Positions 21,181 through 34,700 of a stretch of 64,000 nucleotides of DNA are shown in pieces; position 1 is the stretch's first letter, and the number at the start of each line of letters is the position of its first letter. Source of the stretch: Phylloscopus collybita. Its lineage: Eukaryota > Chordata > Aves > Passeriformes > Phylloscopidae. Location: contig JAJNNQ010000044.1 in the NCBI GenBank assembly GCA_027886175.1, forward strand, positions 434,001-498,000. Reading direction: 5' to 3'. Under the pieces are notes generated by a model that saw only the letters and a program-made list of their open reading frames with translations, made no database searches and was not told where the DNA came from. The position numbers and the translations under genes are program-made.

Positions 21181-22070
21181 GGTAAGAAATGTGAGGGGCA
21201 AAGAAGGCAGCAAAGGTGAGGTGACAAGTGTGAGAAATGGGAGTGAAAAAAGGAGAGAAGTGTGAGGGAAGAAAAGGGTAGGAAAGCTGTGGGGGAAAGG
21301 GTGAGAAAAGTGAGGGGGAAATGGTGAAAAATGGGAGTGAAAGTAGGAGAGGAAGAGGAGAGGAGAAAAAGGCAGGGAATATGATGGGAAAATTCTAAGA
21401 AACATGAGTGGGAAAGGGTGAGAAAACTTAGGGGGAACAATGGAGGGAAATGTGAGGGGAAGAGAGTGAGCGACTTTCCTGGCAAAGAGAGAGAAACAGG
21501 CAGCAAATGTGAGGGGAACATTGTGAGAATCCTGAGGGGAAAAGAATGAGAAATGAGAGGGCAGAAAAAGGCAGAAAACATGAGGGGGGAAAAGGGTGGG
21601 AAGATGGATGGGAAAAGTGGCAGAGAACAGGAATGAAAAAGGGCGCAAGAGGAAAAGTATAAGGAACATGAGGGGGAAAGAAAGATAAACATGAGGGGAA
21701 GAGTGTGAGAAATGTGAGAGGGAAAGGGTGAGAAACAGGAGGGCAACAGTGAGAAACACGAGGGGGAAACCTGGAGAAAAATGACTGAGAAAAGGAGAGA
21801 AACATGAGGGGAGAAAAGGGCAGGGTAAGTGAGGGAAAATTTGTGAGGAACATGAGGGAAGAAATAACCAGGAAACAGTGGGAAGGTGGGGAAACGTGAG
21901 AGGTAAAGTGTGAGGAAAGTGAGCAGAAAAGGGTGGGGGAAACGAGTATGACTTGGGAGGGAAACATGAGAGGAAAACTGTGAGACTTGAGAGGGGGAAG
22001 GGGTGGAAATGAGAGAGGGAAAAGAGCAGGAAATGTGAAGAGAGAACAGGAATGAAGGCAGTATTGGCAT
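21181..22070. repeat. Purine-rich low-complexity tract, unit 1
   Basis: About 0.9 kb in which the plus strand is almost all A and G, built from loosely repeated words such as gggaaa, gtgagaaa and aacatgag. The opposite strand is open for hundreds of codons only because pyrimidine-rich DNA has few stops. Degenerate minisatellite origin is likely. Confidence 0.9.
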
Positions 22071-22288
22071 AACAGCTGAAATCATTCCTAACCCATTCCC
22101 CGCTCTGTTTGCCCATTTACTGGACAAGCCCAGGGCCCCTCTGTATGTCCATATCCACCTCTGCCCTGATTCCTGTCTGGAAGCAGCAGAAGGGGCAGGA
22201 TGTGCTCCAAGCTGGGAAGGCCACAGGTGGTGCTGATTTCCAGAGGCTTCAGTGTCCCAGCTGAAGCCAAGGCAGGACTGGGTTGAAA

Positions 22289-22354
<66 letters not shown>
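22289..22354. repeat. CTG/CAG microsatellite, unit 1 (22 triplets)
   Basis: Uninterrupted (GCT)22. It can be read as poly-Gln, poly-Ala or poly-Ser on one strand or the other, but nothing supports translation. Confidence 0.98.
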
Positions 22355-22356
<2 letters not shown>

Positions 22357-23540
22357 GTGCCAGAGAGCCCTGGCTGGGCAGGGCACGGCACCCACTGCAC
22401 TGCGGGCTCTTTGTCCTGCCAGAGCTGGGCACAGCTGGCAACAAATCATGATGGCTTGGGGGAAACCAAGGGGTTTGTGGAGGCTGCATTGCTCTGCACA
22501 TACCCGGGCCACCTGCAGCACAGAGCTTTGGCCCCCGGAAAGGTCAACCTGAGGGAAACAGCTGGAGAAGGTTTCATTTTCACCTTTCCAGAGAAGTGAC
22601 TAAAATGGAAGTTACCAAGCAGGGCCTGATCCCCTGTGCCAGCTCAGTGTGGGAAAGGAGGCATGGCTTTTATTTCAGTGCTGGGTGCATGGGCAATCAC
22701 TTTTCTAGCACGTGCTCACTCAGAAATCTCACCTATTAATTTGTCACCGTGGAGGTAAGACCTACTCATTACTTTGCTGAAACTCACAGGCAAAACATTC
22801 CCTCGTATTATTTGACATATTTAAATCCTTCTCAGAAGTTACTGACAGCAGAGTTGGGGTCCCTTGAGGGTCTCTGGTGGTCATTTGAGGAACATCTCAC
22901 TCCTCAAATTCTCCTCGGATGCTCAAGAGCCTCCTACAAACACTTTCTTCCCCCTGAATGCATTCCAGCGACCTTCTTAGGAGGACTGCTCTGTTCTCAA
23001 GGCTAAGGTAGCCACTCGCACACAGCAATCACTGCACTGGGGGAATAGAGGGCTCAACACTGTCTGTTCATGCCAACAGAATTCATGATTTGTTACAGTT
23101 CAACATTTTCTCAACACCTTCTTTCCCTGGGAATTGCTCACAAGCATTTCCTCAATGCACCTTGGAAACGTGTTTGCTGACTGAAGGCACATGGTGTCTT
23201 TCCTTCAGCAATGAAGAAAGAAAACACAAATGGCCTACTGAAACCCTTCTGCTCCCTTCCAAATCAGTCACTGCTCAAGCACAACCCACAGGCTCATCCC
23301 CGATTCCCTCGGTGAGATAAGACATAATATTTTGCTGCAGCTGAAAAACTATTAGATAAAAGAATGAAAGTTGTTGGTTGTAGGTGTTGTTATTTAGGGA
23401 TTGGATTTGTTCTAGGTAATTTGTTTGGTGTTGCTGTGAGAGGCCGGGTTGAAGACCAGACCAAAAGGGAAGTAGGATAAGAGGGAAAGTGACAAAGTGA
23501 CAGACAAGTAGATTGTGAAGTGAGAATATAAGTTCCCTAG

Positions 23541-24278
23541 TGTTATAGATACAAAAAAAAAAAACCAAAAAAACAACAAAACAAACCCAAAAAACCCCAA
23601 AAACAAAACAAAAAAATAAGTTGAAACTTTTTAATAGTTGTGTCCCTATACTGGCTGTGTGTTTCGATTTCCATTCGCAACGGTGTTTATTTTTCAACTG
23701 GTTCTGAGTTGTTACAAATACTTGCTGTTGTAATGCTGTTCGGGTAGTTGTTAGAAAGTGTTGCAGGGTTTAGTTACCAATGTTTGTGGAAGTTTTGTGC
23801 GGCTGCCTTCCGGAATGCAGTTAAAGGGATAATACCAGGGGAAGGGGGGGAATCTTCTGCTCTCCCCAGATAACCCAGAGACTGAGACCACCACCCAGCG
23901 CTTTCATTGGAGAACACGACCGCCCAATCAAAACACGGCGGGAAGGAATGATTGGTGTAGACAGCACCCTGCTAAGAACCAATGAGAGCCCGAAGAATGC
24001 ACCAATCATGTAAAGGATCCAAAACGAGCCAATCCCTGAGGGGACTGAGACCATAAAAGGGACTGACCACGCGCAGTGGGGGCTTCTCTCTCGGGAACTG
24101 GAGTGTGCTGAGGGGTGGCCTGTGTGCACGTATTTGTTTGCTCTGACTTGCCGTGAGGGGCTGGGACTAGCTCAGCCCCTTGTTCCTGTAGCCGCTTCAT
24201 AATAATAAACAGTTGGCCTTTCCTTTTTTAACGTCTTTGGATTCACAGCCTCGTCATTATTTTTGCAACTTTGCGTCA
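23541..24278 (+). mobile_element. Probable ERV1-type LTR, unit 2
   Basis: Same element at the same unit position with the CTAG flanks retained (23537-23540, 24279-24282). It was therefore present before the units duplicated. The A-rich run is longer than in unit 1. Confidence 0.55.
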
Positions 24279-24282
24279 CTAG

Positions 24283-25682
24283 TACCCAGCCAAAGGGAAA
24301 GGGGACAGGGTTTGCCCGGAGCTGGGAAAGGCAGTAAAAAGCAGCGTTTTGTTGGGGTGTTTGTGTGTGTTGGGCTCTTAGGAGAGTGAGATACACACCC
24401 AGCTCAGGTGAATCCTTACTAAGAAACTGTTCTCTTTTGCTTTGATGACTTTGTGCCCATTGAATTTCATCAAAGACTTGGCTCCTTTCTAACACCTCTC
24501 TCCCAGCAGCTCAGGGCTGCTCAGGGCTGTATTGCACGGTGCTTGCTGTGTGCCAGACAGCACAAAGCAGGCTGGCCTGGTGCCCCTGAATATTTCTGCA
24601 CAACACTCTGCATTTCACCCCTTTGCTCAGTGCTCAGTGCAAAGCTCCAGGACTGCAGGTGCTTCCTCCCGGAGCTGTGTGAGGCCCTGGCTGCTGCAGA
24701 TGGGAGCTGACAAGCTGTCCCTGCCTGAGGCTGCCCTCAGTTCCCCTGGCAGAAGCGCCGTGCCTGAAGGACTCTGCCCTGGGCTGGAGCCTGCGGAGCA
24801 GCCCGGCTCCCTCCCGCTGTGCCCGGAGTGCTGCACACACTGCTCACCTTGCCCAGGAGTTGCAGGGCAGCCGGCACAAGAGCAGGAATGCTCAGCCAGG
24901 CCTGCAGCCCTCGGCTGTCCTTGGCCTTTCTCTCCTGCTGTGCAGACTGCACAGGGCCAATGCCCCCAGGCTGTGCTGTGCCCAGCAGGGCTGCGCTTCC
25001 CCTCGGGAGGAGCAGCTGCCAGCTGGGCTATGAGAGCCGAGAATTCGCCCGGGGCCACCAAGAGGCACCCAGGGCCGGGCTGCTGCCTCTTGCAGCTCCA
25101 AGGAGCTCATGGCAGCCTCCTCTGCCCAGGCTCAGGCTGCTCTGGGCTCTGCCAGGGCTCTGCTGGGGCTCCAGCCTGGGCAAGGCGGGGCCTGCTCTCC
25201 CCTGGCCCTCGCTGACAGCTCTGCGCCAGCTCTGCAGCTTTCCCTGCAGCCTCCCTGATCTTTCTGCTTCCTCACTTGAGCAAAACTCTCCTCCAGCCAA
25301 AGAGATTGCACTTCGGGATACAAATCCAAGGGGCAGGAACCCAAATGCTCCCCAGTCATAGCTCGAGGGCTGCATGTGCACAGGATCTTTGGGCTGCCCC
25401 ACTCCTCCTTTGCAGGTTCTGCCTGCAAATGCCACTGCCCTTTCTGCCTCAAACACAGGTGCCACAGCTGGGGAAAACCCAGCCAGTGGGCCATATTCCA
25501 AAGGCACCGTGGCCTGGAGAGGATGAATGAAGAAGCCTTCCCCACTTTCAAACCCTACCAAAGAGGCCATCATTGTCACTTTCCAACTCTAAGAAAAACC
25601 AGACAATTCAGAAGGAAATGTTGAGCTTTCTCACAAACTCAGAAAGAGAGAAATCTTTGAAATAATTTAAAGTTTCAAAATC
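24283..25682. other. GC-rich unrecognised stretch, unit 2
   Basis: Counterpart of 1729-3128 with scattered substitutions. No gene recognised. Confidence 0.35.
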
Positions 25683-25769
25683 TTTATTTATTTAAAACCC
25701 TATGCTACAATCCTACTCTATCAACCTAACTAAAAACCTAATGCACAATATTAGCTATAATTCTACTCT

Positions 25770-28700
25770 CTAATTCTCCTTATGGCTGGTCACGGAGAAA
25801 TATATTGAATATGATCGCCCCATTCTTCTCTTTTCTTTCTGCTCTTTGACTGCACCGATGAGTGGCGCCAGGCTGGATGCGGGCATGGCCTCTGTTACAA
25901 ATGGATGCTGCACAAAGGAAAACAAAAACCAACAATGAACCATCATTTTCCGAGCTAAGAGCCTCAAAGGCAGGGCAATATTTTTTTAAATGAAAGAAGG
26001 ATTGAGTCAGAGTAGGTCAAAGGAGAAACAGTGGGGCAATAGTGGCACAGGTTGCTGCAAGAGCTGCCAAGTGCCCCAGGCCTGGAAATATTTCAGGTCT
26101 GAGCATCGTGATCTCTTTCAAGATGTCCCTGCTCATGGCAGGGCACTTGGAGCAGATGACCTTGACAGGTCCCTGCCAGCCCAGCCCAGTCCAGGATTGC
26201 TGAGTGTTTTTGTTTGAACAGCACCTGGAGTGGAGGTGAGGAGGAGGGGGGCTCATCTGATGCCTTGCACTTGAGTGGAGGAGGAGCTCATCGCTGGGAC
26301 ACTGTTCCAGCTGCAGCCCCTGGGCATTTTACCTGCAGCAGCTCCTGGGCAGACCAGCGCTGCGCCTCGTCTGTCTGCAGGCAGCAGCTCAGGAAGTGAC
26401 GCAGCAAAGGTGAGAGGAGCTCGGGCTGCCGCAGCTCTGGGGTCCCTCTTGTGGCGATCAGGCGTTGAGCCTGGAGAAAAAGGAAACACCAGTCTCTCCC
26501 CTGCTCCTTTTGCTGTGTCTGTAACTGCTCTCCCAGATCCCATTGTTCAAGCTCCACTCTGCAGTGGCAGTTTGTTTCTGCCGTGGCACAGAGGCAGAGA
26601 TGCCTTTCCTGGACCAACAAACACCCCAAAGCCCAATGCAGCCAGAGCTTTTCCAAGATCCAACAGATCTGGCCTTGGCAGCTGATTTCATTGACTGACC
26701 TTGTTAGTGGAAACGACATCAGCAAAGGCACCTTTGGCTCTCTGAGCATTCCCTTGACCAGCTTGACAGGCTATTTGGAGGAGGGACTTTGCTATGCTAA
26801 CTCACTCTACTATTTCCAAGGATTATGACATGAAATGCATCTCTGCAGTGCTTGTTGGTCCCTTGAGCACAGCTGCCATCAAACAAAAGTCATCAAGCTT
26901 TTTGCTTGGCTCTTGAAAACAATGATAATTGAAAGGAAGGAAAGGAAATCCCTCAGTTATTCCTCAGGTAAGGAAACAAACATTTGGAATCTCATCTTCA
27001 ACACAGACACGTGAAGATGCATGCACCAATGGATTGGCATGAAAAAGCCTGTTTGGCCACACAGGAAACAGCTGCAGCTCTGTCTCTCAGCAGACTGCAA
27101 ATTTCAGCTTCCCTTGTGTGGCCAAAGGAAAATTTGGGCGGTGAAATGAGAAGAAAGAGAAATGCCATCTCTATGGTAGCCCTCTGCTCATTTGGATACT
27201 CAGGTCAAGGCATTCACGGTGTGCCCATCCTAGAAAGTGCCCAGAAACAAAGGGGTGGTTTTGGCAGGCTCTGCACATCACCAGGCTTCAGCTTGGTGAC
27301 GTGGAGAAAGTGGCTTGGCTTAGGAAAGAAATATGGTCCCTGAGTGTTTCAGCAGCAGTGCACAAGAAGCACAAGAGCCTCTGTGGCCTTCACACCCTCA
27401 TGTCCATGTTCCAGGCAAGTTTCCCTCAGAGAAGAATGGGGGTGCGCTTCTTCTCTTCAAACAACTGTTTTAGAAACTTGTTTGGGTTTGGCTTTCTTTC
27501 CTTCATTTCAGGAAAGATGATACCAGTTCTAAGATAGTTGTTTCCTGTTAGTAGGGCCATCTCCACAGCCTAAAGAGCTGGAACGACTTCTAAGCCAAAG
27601 CAAAATGTTGCCTGAGCATGGAGATGGTTTGTGTGGAGTGAGGCTGGAGCTCCCCCAGTGATGCAACCAAAAGTACAGCAGATGCTGATGTGCTGCAGGG
27701 ACCTTTTTAGAAAGGGACCGTGGTGGAAGTAGTTCCAGCAGTTGACAAAGGGATTTTGTCCAACGGCAGACAGAAGGTGGGCAAGGTGAGAAAGACAACG
27801 GGATCAGAGGGTATTGACACCTTACCGAGCGAGAACTTTCACTCCAGTAAGGGACTTCTCCTTCAGCCATTTCAATGCCCACAATGCCAAAAGACCATAT
27901 GTCCACTTTGGGGCCATATGGTTGACGTTTCACCATTTCAGGCGCCATCCACCAAGCAGCCCCGATCACCGAGCTGCGTCTACTCTGCTCGTGGCTGAGT
28001 TGAGCAGAGAGGCCAAAATCAGCTGGGGAGAAAGCAAAGGACAGTTTTTATTTGAATACTGTGCAAGGAGGAAAGCAAGCAAAAGAATTGCCCAGGAGAA
28101 GTTGGAGAATGTGCTGTTGAATCTCCTGGAAGGCTGTCCCTGGTCTGTTTTCTCAGGACTTTAGCCAAGGCAATATGGCATTGGCTACTTCAAAAACCCC
28201 ACATTTTTTACACTGCCTCCAGCAGTGGCTTTTGTTCCCCTGAAGCTTTGCACTTGTAGCTCCCTCCCTTGGGAAGGGACACACACAGAGCACAGCCAGT
28301 CTGGACTGCTTGTTCCTTGTGCTAGGTCTGTGCACGCTGCAACGGTGTGGTCAGCTCACAGCAGAGCCCCTGCACTGCCAGCAGCACCATTTTTGGGGGG
28401 CTGGCAGTCGCTCCAAAGCAGCCCCACACCCCACATGTCCCTGGAACGCTGCACCTGACCAGGAGTATACTGACCCAGCTTGACAGAGCCATCGGTTCTG
28501 AGCAGGATGTTGAGGCTCTTCACATCTCGGTGCATCACATGGTTGGAGTGCAGAAAATGCAGTCCCTGCAGGCACTGAGAGAGAAAACAGAAAGCAGAGG
28601 GCAAAAATCACTGGTATGATTTCATCACACCAGAAAGGAAACAGCTCTCAAAGATTCCCTCTCCAGGGGAATGGGGAGTATTGGCAGGACACAGTGCCAT

Positions 28701-31700
28701 GGAGAGCAGGAGCTTGCTGCTCCTACACTAGCAGAGCAGCACCTTTCTAAAGAAAGGCAGGTCAGCTTTTCAAAGAGCACCAGCAACTGCTCTTGTAGAC
28801 TTTCCTGTGCAAACCAGCCAGAATGACTGCTGCTGCAGTGGATGTGCTCAGAAATAAAGAGCACTTTGGCTGCACTGCTAACCTTTCCAGCTGAGCACTG
28901 AGAGAAGTGAGTCTCTCTTTTGTCTTTGCTGTGTGTTTCAAATGCTGCCACCACACCTTTGCTTTCACAGGCAAGGAATGCAGTGCAGACAGGCAAAGGC
29001 TTAGGGAGGCAAGATGGAGAACAGCAAACACAGAGACGGAGTGAGACCGCAACAGCAGCAGATAAGAGGCCAAGAGCAGAGTGCAGTGAGTGCAGGGGCA
29101 CTGGCAGGCAGTTCACTTGAGATGCTCCTGCTTGCCCAGAGCATAGCAGCAACACAGAAACAGAGCCTGGCACATGGAATTGCTCCTGTTCTGAGCCCTT
29201 TTCCCAGACAAGCCTGCCCAAGCGCTCGGAAGCACAGGTGGGATCCCTCACCTCCCGGCTGACACTTGCAATCTCGGGTTCACACAGGTCAGCCTCCTTG
29301 ATGACATCAAACAGAGTGCCTCCATCCATGTACTCCATAACCAGCCAGAGTTCTTCATGCACAAGGTAGCTGAAAGAAGGAAACAAGGCCATGCAGATGA
29401 ACAGGCGTGACTACGTTGGTTTTGTGCTTGATTCTTGTTTGTGGCAAGGACAGAATTAAAGGAGTAGACATTCCCTCTAGGCTGTGCCTTGTTTGCAGTC
29501 TCAAGAAGAATGGCACAGCTGTGAAAAAGGAGGTGTCTTAGATGGCCAGCAAGGGAGAAGTGCAGTTGAGTGACAGGCCAGATGAAAAACGTGTCAGGCG
29601 TGGTCTTTCTGGAAATAAGCACTTGGTGTTCCTGGCATGGACAGCCATGGAAAAGAGGGACATCGAGCCAAGGGAAATCCTGTCTAGGATGGTTGATCAG
29701 CATTGAAGAAACCTAAAGAAATCAATCCTGAGACAACATGGAGGCAGTGAACTTACAGGGTATTGACTTAGTATGGTAGGGTTGATCCAGGTTTTTGAGC
29801 CATTTTCCAAGCATGTGTTTGAAAGCCAGGCAAGACTCATGCAGACAAAATGCACTCTCTTGCCATCCATTGGAGATGAGTAGAGAAATAAGAATTAACC
29901 AATAATTACCGGCTCTCTTTTCTGCCAGTGTCCCAAATGGGTTTTGAACCTTGCACGCTTTTACTTTGTAAACAAACACATGTAATGTGTATCCCATGTA
30001 TGTAATCATGGGATAAGACCATGACCATGACTCACCTGTCTAAATAATTCACAATAAAGGGGCTCCTATTCCTCCTCATGACTGTGATTTCAGTAATGGT
30101 GTCTTGCTTGCTAAACAGTCCTTGAAGCTTTATTTTCTTGATGGCCACCTGAAATGACATTGAAAATCAGTCACTTTAGCAGTTGGTGGCACGAGACCAC
30201 AGCACACACGGAGCGAGTGATTTTGCAATGACACAGCCGAGCCAAAGTGCCAAAGTGCCTTGTGTTTTGACAAAGAAGTAATAAGGAACTGAGATCCCAA
30301 CAGCCCATTTCTCTGCTCCTCTGGGGGCCAGTTACAGGACACGTGGCCACTGTTAACAATGGTTAACAGGGCCAGTTACAGGACAATGTTGTCCACTTGT
30401 TAACAAGGGTGTCTCAACTATCACCCACAAAGCTCTGAGCACACTCTCTGTTTCTCTGTCTGTACATCAGAAGAAGGAATCTGTGCCTTGGGGCTCTGTG
30501 GATACATCCTGGGCTCTAAGCAGGGCTTAGGGCTTGGAGGGATGCCTTGCAGACCTCTCCCCACGTGCAGTTCCCAAGTGCAGCACTGCAGGTGGCTAAG
30601 GAACTGCCAGGAACATTCAGATGTATTTGCTGGCAGGCAGAAATGAGAATTCAGGACTCTGAAGCCATAGGCCCAGAGAGCAGTGAGATGCTCTAAGGCA
30701 CCGCCTTTGGTGGAGCAATTGAGAGCCAGGGAGAGCGTCCTTCTCTGCAAGGAACCGCTGCCCTCCTTGCCTTCCTTCTGGCAGCTGAGAAGGACAAAGA
30801 CTGTCCCAAAGGCACTTGGCAGGCTGGCCCCAGTCTGTGCTTCTTGTGCCTCTGCAGCACAGCTCTAGCCAAAGCTCCAGCCACAGCTGACACAAGAGAG
30901 GAAAGCCCTGGAGAGCAGCAGAATCTGCAGGGGCTGTTGACATTTACCTCTGCTCCTGTGGCAGTGTCGATGGCTCTACAAACATCTCCAAAACCCCTAG
31001 AAACAGAACAGCAGCAAAGAAAGGAGAAGCCAATTAGATGTTGGAGGGAAAGCATCCCAGAGAGGAGATCTCTGCTGTAAATGCCTCAAAGGTGCAGCAT
31101 GCAGGAAGGGTCTGCCAGAAGGCAGATGATGCATTTTCCTCTCAAGTGCATAGGCATTGGGCCTGTTCCTGAAGCACTGGGCTTTACTGCCTCAGCTCAA
31201 AAGGCCATTCATCTTGGATGAATGGATTCTTTCATCTTGGATTTCAGTTTCTAAACTGGGCAGTCAGTTTTCAGCCTGACCTCAGACTATTTCCTTCAGC
31301 AAAGTCTTGGGAAGAAATGTTCCTGAGAACTGTTATCTCACTGCTGTGATAGGGGGTAGCTTGCTGTTTCTGGCAGTGAAATGGAAGTGTCTTGGACAAT
31401 GCCTTCTGGCCACACTGCCAAATTCTGGCCGGTACTGAGAGATGGGGCAGCCGAACGCCAGTGTCTGAGGATGTTTGCAGCTTGCCTGGCTTCACACTTG
31501 AGAGATATTCCAGCAGCAAATCACCTGCCTCATGGCTATGTAGAAGGAACGGTGCTTGGACTCACCCGCTGCCAAGGTGTTCCAGTTCAATGTATTTCCT
31601 CCGGGGATTTTCCCAGGTCACCATTTTCCCTGAGGGAAACAAAATGCAAGATCGATTGCACTTGAAAGCACAGACCCCACCAGCCAAGAGATACAAAAGG

Positions 31701-34700
31701 CTGCCCCACTGTCTGGGGCTCTGACTTCTTTGTGGTCAGCTGCATGACAAAAAGCTGGCAAAGCCCAAGCAGGAGCAGTGACAAGCAATGGGAAGAAGGC
31801 ACAGCCAGAGCGAGCCCCTTCCAAGCTGGTGCCCATTCAGGACACAACAGGATCGGCTTTGGGATCAGACACACCCAGGTGCAGATCAACGCCCTTTTTG
31901 TGCCAACACCTGCTGGTAGACAGAGAGTCAGCTGGGCTCTGTTCTCAGCCCCACCAGGTCTGATCTGAGAGCACAGGGCTGGCAGCTGTTGTGGGCAAGG
32001 AGCAGATTCAGTGACTTGTGCTGCAGAATCACCCAGGGCTTGATGTGTTTTCCTAGAGACTGATCTGAGCAGGGCTTGGGCCAATGGGTAGGATTGTATC
32101 AGCCATGGGAATGAGTGGGAATCAGGGATGAAAGAGTGCCATGGATCTCAGGAATATCCAGCAGCAGGGCTGGAGGCTGGCTCCTGAGAAACGCCTCCAG
32201 TGCAGTTTGATCTGATCAGGCCACAGCAATGTGTCTCTTGGACACATCTGTATAAGAACAAAACTGGGATATTAAATACAGATTGTTGACAAAGTATCTT
32301 ATTTCATTGGGGCCACAATAAAGACACCTCTTGCTCTCTGTTTCTGCTGACACCTGCTGTTCTTTCAAAGAAGTTCTCACTGACAAAAATATAATATTCT
32401 CATTTAATAAACTGTAGATGCAGTGGTGGTAATAAGAAGAGTCATAAAATGACACCAGTAAGACACATGGGGCAGAAGAGCTCCTTCAGGATGGAGAAAA
32501 GTCTACCCCAAAAATTCCACAAAGAAACCTCAAACTAAAAACAAAACCACAACGAAAAGACAAAGTGCCCAAACCAGGAGTCTAAGGAGAATTTAGGAAG
32601 CTAACCATTCCCTCCAGTTTGGCCACGAACGCACAGGACTTGCCTGCATCATTTGCTAGGTCACAGCCTTGTGCTGATGCAAGAACAATCCCTGCTTCTG
32701 CCCGGAGCAGATAGGGAAGCTCAGGCAAAGCCAAGCATGTCCAAGCTGCCTTCAGAGGCAGCAGGAACAGCCAGAGCACTCTCTTGCTGCCTTGGAGCAC
32801 AGCATTTCCTGTGGGGACTCCTCAATGTCCCTGTGAGACCAGACTGAGGAGGATCATTGGGTGCAGCTCTGCTGACACGAGCACACAATGCACTGTCCCT
32901 CAGAGAAGAAAGACACCAGACGTACTCAGGAGCTCCAGGCAGTCATCCTCCATCTGCTGTTGCTGAGCAGCAGCTCTGTCAGGGCTGGAGATGAACAAAC
33001 TGCCCAGGCTCCACTTCCCACTTTGGGCAGCAAAGGCTCCTTTAGGTGACACTGCTGCAGCAGCTGCAGCAGCAGGTTCATTAGAAGAGCCTGTGTAGAA
33101 CTGAGACAACAAAGGAGTTGGCGTCAGAAAAGTGGCTGGCAGAGATGAGCCCGAGATGCCATTGCAAATGCAAGCCCTTAGGAAGATGCTGTCAGCCACA
33201 TGCAGGACTCTGCCAGGGGTTTTTCCTGATGTCCACTTCCCAAACTGGATGGGTCAAACCCAAAGGCTGGTTTTACTCCAGCTCATGGCCAGATTCATTT
33301 TCCACTTTCTCCAAAATGCATTTTCATGGATTTTCTGAAGGGTGGCTGCCAAAATGACCATTCCACTTTCTCCCAAGGACTCTCTTTCCCCTCCAAGGGC
33401 TGCAGACACACTTGCAGGTGCTTGTTCAAATGTTCTACCTTTTCCCTCGGAGCCCTCTTTTCCTGCAGCATCTTCAGAATGGGCTCAACTGGCAGCACTT
33501 CTGCTTGGGACACTTGCTGTGCCGCACAGGAATCTTGGGGCTCCTCGTTGCCAGTCCCTTGCTGGAAATCTTTGCAGGCTGCCAGGCCAGATGTCCGCAC
33601 GCCCACCTCAAGTCAAAGAGAACAAAGCAGTCAGAGAGTACAGCTTGTCCCTGTCAGCCAAGAGTCACAGAGTGAGAGGAAAGGGAGAGCTCCAGATTCA
33701 CAATGGACACAGACAGCTTGTTTCAAGATTCATCTGGGTCACCATGTTCACCTGCAAGAACATCTCAAGAAACAAGGAGAGCAGGAAGAGGCCAGCAGGA
33801 ATGCATTGAGATGACTGCTGGCCAAAAGGCCAAAGGACTAGGCAGCTGAGCACAGCACAGCAGCTGAGATTCAGCAGAGCAGGAAGTGTCCTTTGGAGTG
33901 GCTGGGATAGACACTGGAGCAGGATGGCACTCAGAGGCATCACCCCAGCCCCCTGCTGCTCTGCAGGGCAAAGGCAAGCAGGGCAGAAAGCACCAGTTTG
34001 GTGACTGCAGTGGCTCTGGTTCTTTCACTCACTTGTTTTTCTAGAGCCTCTGGCTTCTCAAGGAGGTGAAGAATTTTCTCTTGTCTTTCTCTTTGAATTT
34101 TCATTTCTTCCTCCAGCCTCTCATACATTGCCTTGATCCTAGCCTCAGTTTTCTGCAGCTCTTCCTGCAGCTTCTCACCAAGGTTCTTCTCCGTTGCCTT
34201 GATCCCAGCCTGAATTTTGTGCAGCTCTGCCTGCAGCTTCTCACCCAAGTTCTGAAAAGAAAGAGAGGGAGAAACTTGGATGAGTGGAGTGGCTGCCACT
34301 CTTCCACTCACCTGGTTTTGTTGATCGGGCCTCTGCTGGTGGAGATCCCGGTGATCTTGAGGAGTTCTAAAGTCTTCTGTGCTCCTCTTCTTCCCTGCCA
34401 TGATATTCTGTAGACACAAATGCAGAGCAAGTGACTGGGAGCTGCCATCAGGCTCAGCTTTTCCTCTTTCAGCCTCCAAATCACATCCATTCAGCCACTT
34501 CTTTCTGCTTCCCCTCCCACCTCTGCTTCCACTGGAACTGTGCCTGCAGAGGCAAAAGAACAACCTGGCAACAGAGGCACCAAAATCCCTGACTTCAAGC
34601 AGCAACTCCACGTCCCCAGGGTGTCTCTCAAATGCCCCCAGGTAAGCACACCCAAGAAGCTCCGGGGGACAAACCACCCCAAAGAGCTGCTGTTGTCAGA

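Larger units (their letters stand above)
1..22546. repeat. Tandem array unit 1 (22,546 bp)
   Basis: The sequence starting at base 1 recurs at 22547 and again at 44830 in the same orientation, so the window is a head-to-tail array. Unit 1 is complete relative to this arbitrary starting point. By eye it differs from unit 2 by scattered single-base changes, a shorter 13-bp minisatellite, a longer CTG tract and about 367 bp present here but absent from unit 2 (about 19584-19951). The high identity implies recent duplication or ongoing homogenisation. Confidence 0.97.

Noticed and set aside
20947..22400. Minus-strand open frames of 389 and 418 codons
   Set aside because: They run through the pyrimidine strand of the low-complexity tract and the CTG repeat. 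Composition alone removes stops, and no domain is visible.
22252..22599. Poly-Cys, poly-Ala, poly-Ser and poly-Gln proteins
   Set aside because: All are different readings of the same CTG microsatellite with no splice or homology support.
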